Source: Campylobacteraceae bacterium (GTDB lineage: Bacteria > Campylobacterota > Campylobacteria > Campylobacterales > Sulfurovaceae). Taken from it: a stretch of 7,103 nt of DNA. Under the pieces are notes generated by a model. That model was not told the origin of the DNA, made no database searches, and worked only from the letters and a program-made list of their open reading frames with translations. This document shows positions 5,302 to 7,103 of this stretch, in pieces (position 1 is the stretch's first letter; each line of letters starts with the position of its first letter). The stretch covers positions 1 to 7,103 of the forward strand of contig JALVPA010000031.1 in the NCBI GenBank assembly GCA_027026055.1, written 5' to 3'. A program made the translations under genes and the position numbers.

Positions 5302-5329
5302 TTCACTCCTCACTCTTCACCCTTCACTA
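5302..5329 (-). repeat. 7-base repeat array, right arm of the hemN spacer, inverted
   Basis: Read on the minus strand: TAGTGAA (5329-5323), GGGTGAA (5322-5316), GAGTGAG (5315-5309) and GAGTGAA (5308-5302). It mirrors the left arm at 5151-5178 and could pair with it to close a loop of about 136 bases. Confidence 0.7.
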
Positions 5330-5334
5330 AAAAA

Positions 5335-5369
5335 CGCCTCGGGAGTTTTGCATGAAAACTCCCGAAACG
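5335..5369 (+). promoter_or_regulatory. Hairpin enclosing the ribosome site and start codon of the iron-sulfur gene
   Basis: TCGGGAGTTTT (5339-5349) and AAAACTCCCGA (5355-5365) are perfect reverse complements around the loop GCATG (5350-5354). The Shine-Dalgarno GGGAG (5341-5345) is in the 5' arm, and the ATG (5352-5354) is in the loop. Two more pairs (5335-5336 with 5368-5369) follow a 2x2 internal loop. Folded, it would hide the ribosome site. On the minus strand the same stem is followed at once by TTTTTT (5334-5329), which also resembles an intrinsic terminator. Confidence 0.6.
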
Positions 5370-6662
5370 CTCTTTAACTTCTCCGAAACCAGTGACGCCT
5401 GCATCAAATGCGGCAAGTGCATTCCCGTCTGTACGATCCACCAAGTTAACCCCGACGAAACCACTTCGCCACGCGGTTTTATCGACCTGCTCGGTGCTTA
5501 TCAACGAGGGCATCTACCGCTGGATAAAACGGCGAAAGAGATCTTCGAGAGCTGCTTTTTGTGCACCAACTGCGTCGATGTCTGCCCCAATAGCCTACCG
5601 ACCGATATGGTGATCGAAGAGGTGCGTGCCGATCTGGCGGAAAAGTACGGTATTGCATGGTTCAAACGCATCGCTTTTTGGCTACTAGAACACAGAGCGG
5701 TGATGGATGCGGTGATGAAGCTTGGCTTTATGTTCAAAACCTGCGCGCTCAAAGAGGATCCGAAAGGGCGCGGGCTTATCGCGCGTTTTCGTATGCCGCT
5801 GGTCAAAAAGGGGCGTCTGCTGCCTTCTATGGCAAAAAAGAGCTTTCTCAACAGCTACCCCGAACGCATCGAAAGCAAGCAAAAGAAACAAAAGGTGGCG
5901 ATCTTTATCGGCTGTCTTGCCAACTACAACTACACCTCTATCGGCGATGCTTTGGTAAAGATCTTGCGCTATCTCGATATCGAGGCGGTGATCCCGAAAA
6001 CGCAGCAGTGCTGCGGTGCACCCGCCTACTTTACCGGTGCGCAAGCCTCTGTAGAGCGGATGACCAAAAAAAATATCGCGCTCTTCGAAGCGCTCATCGA
6101 AAAAGAGCGGGTCGATGCGATCTTGATCCCCGAAGCGACTTGCTCGGCGATGGTGGTGCATGATTGGGCGATCTTTTTTAAAAACCGCAAGCAGCCCGAA
6201 TGGGAAGCACGCGCCAAGGCGGTGGCGCAGAAGGTACATATGGCAACCGAGTGGTTCTATAGCGCCACCGACCTGCACGATCGTCTTGCCAAAGCGGGCA
6301 AAAAGATAGAGGCAACGGTGACCTACCACGATCCCTGTCATGCGCGCAAGGTACAAGGGATCTGGAAAGAACCGCGCAAACTGTTGCAAGAAAACTATAC
6401 GCTTACCGAGATGAGCGATCCCAACCGCTGCTGCGGCTTTGGAGGCGTGACGATGCAGACCGAGAAGTTTCATCTTGCCGAAGCGGCGGGCAAGCCCAAG
6501 GCGGCGATGATCCGAGATACAGGCGCGAACTACGTAAGCGCAGAGTGTAGTGCGTGTCGCGTGCAACTGAGCGAAGCGATGCACAGTGCGGGGGTGGAGA
6601 CGGTTTTTAAAAACCCGTTGGAGCTGATTGCCGAGGCCCTACCGGAATCGACCGTTAATTAA
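5352..6662 (+). CDS. Iron-sulfur oxidoreductase subunit, GlcF/GlpC-like, two 4Fe-4S sites and two CCG domains
   Basis: The 436-residue soluble protein begins with two ferredoxin-type 4Fe-4S sites: C17, C20, C23, C27 and C68, C71, C74, C78. Two CCG (cysteine-rich) domains follow. The first has C188 (IGCLANY), C220-C221-G and C264, but M267 stands where the last cysteine of CxxC would be. The second is complete: C329 (YHDPCH), C360-C361-G, C399 and C402. This layout is that of glycolate oxidase subunit GlcF, anaerobic glycerol-3-phosphate dehydrogenase subunit GlpC and relatives, which pass electrons from a flavoprotein to the quinone pool. No flavin partner lies in the window, so the substrate cannot be assigned. 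From memory, Cj0991c of C. jejuni, annotated as a ferredoxin-type oxidoreductase, holds the same place next to hemN. The start has no in-frame alternative: a TAA lies upstream at 5328-5330. Confidence 0.9.
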   Translation: MKTPETLFNFSETSDACIKCGKCIPVCTIHQVNPDETTSPRGFIDLLGAYQRGHLPLDKTAKEIFESCFLCTNCVDVCPNSLPTDMVIEEVRADLAEKYGIAWFKRIAFWLLEHRAVMDAVMKLGFMFKTCALKEDPKGRGLIARFRMPLVKKGRLLPSMAKKSFLNSYPERIESKQKKQKVAIFIGCLANYNYTSIGDALVKILRYLDIEAVIPKTQQCCGAPAYFTGAQASVERMTKKNIALFEALIEKERVDAILIPEATCSAMVVHDWAIFFKNRKQPEWEARAKAVAQKVHMATEWFYSATDLHDRLAKAGKKIEATVTYHDPCHARKVQGIWKEPRKLLQENYTLTEMSDPNRCCGFGGVTMQTEKFHLAEAAGKPKAAMIRDTGANYVSAECSACRVQLSEAMHSAGVETVFKNPLELIAEALPESTVN

Positions 6663-6664
6663 CT

Positions 6665-7103
6665 TTATCTCTTTTGAGGCACTAAAGCAAAGATATTCTC
6701 TCCCGCTTCATGCCGATAGACAAGTTTGTATCCGAGTTTTTCGACAATCGTATGTACGATATAAAGTCCCAAACCGAATCCGCTACTACGCTTTTCGGCT
6801 TGAGAAAAAGGTTCGGTGTAATATTCAATCGGATGTTCCAACGCTTTGCCTTTGGAGACGATTTCAATCGTTTTATTACGATTGCGCACCAACACGCATT
6901 TGTCTTCTCCGTATTTCATGCCGTTGTCTATAAGATTTTTCAACACAAGCGCCATCAATTTCACGTCGGTCGTCAAGGCGATATCGCTTATATCGAGTTT
7001 CAAACATTTGGTTTGATCCATCAATAGCTCTTGCGCTTTTGCCATCACTTCCGAAAGCATAACGTATTCGAAGTTAGGTTCGAAACTTTGCATCGTCACA
7101 CGT
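6665..7103 (-). CDS. Two-component sensor histidine kinase, C-terminal ATPase domain, ArsS-like, cut by the window edge
   Basis: About 146 C-terminal residues are visible; the sensor part, membrane segments and phospho-accepting histidine lie beyond 7103. The frame stays open to the edge, so the GTG at 7099 is not the real start. Numbering from that GTG, KNLIDNGMKYGED (54-66) is the N box with N55 and N59, YYTEPFSQ (93-100) the F box and SGFGLGLY (106-113) the G2 box. The G1 box is not the usual DxGxG but VSKGKAL (81-87). The segment FEPNFEYVMLSEVMAKAQELL and the HPIEYYTEPFSQ region resemble the H. pylori acid-responsive kinase ArsS as I recall it, and hemB lies close to arsS there too. A response regulator would be expected further right. 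The gene converges on the iron-sulfur gene with two bases between the stops. Confidence 0.88.
   Translation of the reverse strand, partial: RVTMQSFEPNFEYVMLSEVMAKAQELLMDQTKCLKLDISDIALTTDVKLMALVLKNLIDNGMKYGEDKCVLVRNRNKTIEIVSKGKALEHPIEYYTEPFSQAEKRSSGFGLGLYIVHTIVEKLGYKLVYRHEAGENIFALVPQKR

Noticed and set aside
5151..5329. CRISPR array
   Set aside because: Units are 7 bases, degenerate and contiguous, without spacers of uniform length, and no cas gene is present.
5149..5351. Insertion sequence or MITE with target duplication
   Set aside because: Inverted ends exist, but they are simple 7-base repeats; I see no clean target duplication or transposase remnant. Kept only as a repeat element.
5685..6584. 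299-codon open frame opposite the iron-sulfur gene
   Set aside because: It lies wholly within a gene with clear cluster-binding motifs; its His/Arg-rich composition is typical of an antisense shadow.
6628..7027. Plus-strand open frames of about 100 codons opposite the kinase gene
   Set aside because: The minus strand carries the N, F and G2 boxes of a kinase; the plus frames have no motif.

Overview
The window is a stretch of ordinary bacterial chromosome, most likely from a member of the Campylobacterota (formerly Epsilonproteobacteria). The order rsmG-ribA, then divergent hemB, argF, hemN and a CCG-type iron-sulfur protein, matches, as far as I remember it, the Campylobacter jejuni block Cj0997-Cj0991c. 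The ArsS-like sensor kinase at the right end recalls the hemB-arsS-arsR neighbourhood of Helicobacter pylori. Base composition by eye is near 50% GC, high for Campylobacter or Helicobacter. That points to a free-living sulfur- or hydrogen-oxidising relative (Sulfurovum, Hydrogenimonas or Nitratifractor type), but I cannot name a genus.

Layout: the left part reads leftward. rsmG runs off the left edge (1-319) and ribA (384-962) lies upstream of it. A 92-base divergent promoter region (963-1054) separates ribA from the rightward genes: hemB (1055-2026), a membrane-anchored zinc amidase-like gene (2069-2689), argF (2762-3688), hemN with a TTG start (3781-5148) and a GlcF/GlpC-like iron-sulfur protein (5352-6662). 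A leftward histidine kinase (6665-7103) enters from the right edge and converges on the iron-sulfur gene with two bases between the stop codons.

Function: hemB and hemN are an early and a late step of heme synthesis, and the oxygen-independent HemN suits a microaerobic or anaerobic life. ribA starts riboflavin synthesis, argF makes citrulline for arginine, and rsmG methylates 16S rRNA. The iron-sulfur protein probably passes electrons between a flavin dehydrogenase encoded elsewhere and the quinone pool. Together this is housekeeping; I see no phage, transposase, CRISPR, toxin-antitoxin or defence genes.

The unusual signal is between the genes. (1) Three spacers carry degenerate tandem 7-base repeats (roughly GRRTKAR), in two spacers in inverted orientation, with a shared 10-base junction (CGGTAAGCTT) next to the arrays; this looks like a dispersed repeat family. 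(2) The iron-sulfur gene's Shine-Dalgarno sequence and ATG lie in the arm and loop of an 11-bp perfect hairpin. (3) ribA and the amidase-like gene both show TATAAT-N7-ATG, predicting leaderless mRNAs. (4) The hemB -10 region overlaps a short dyad.
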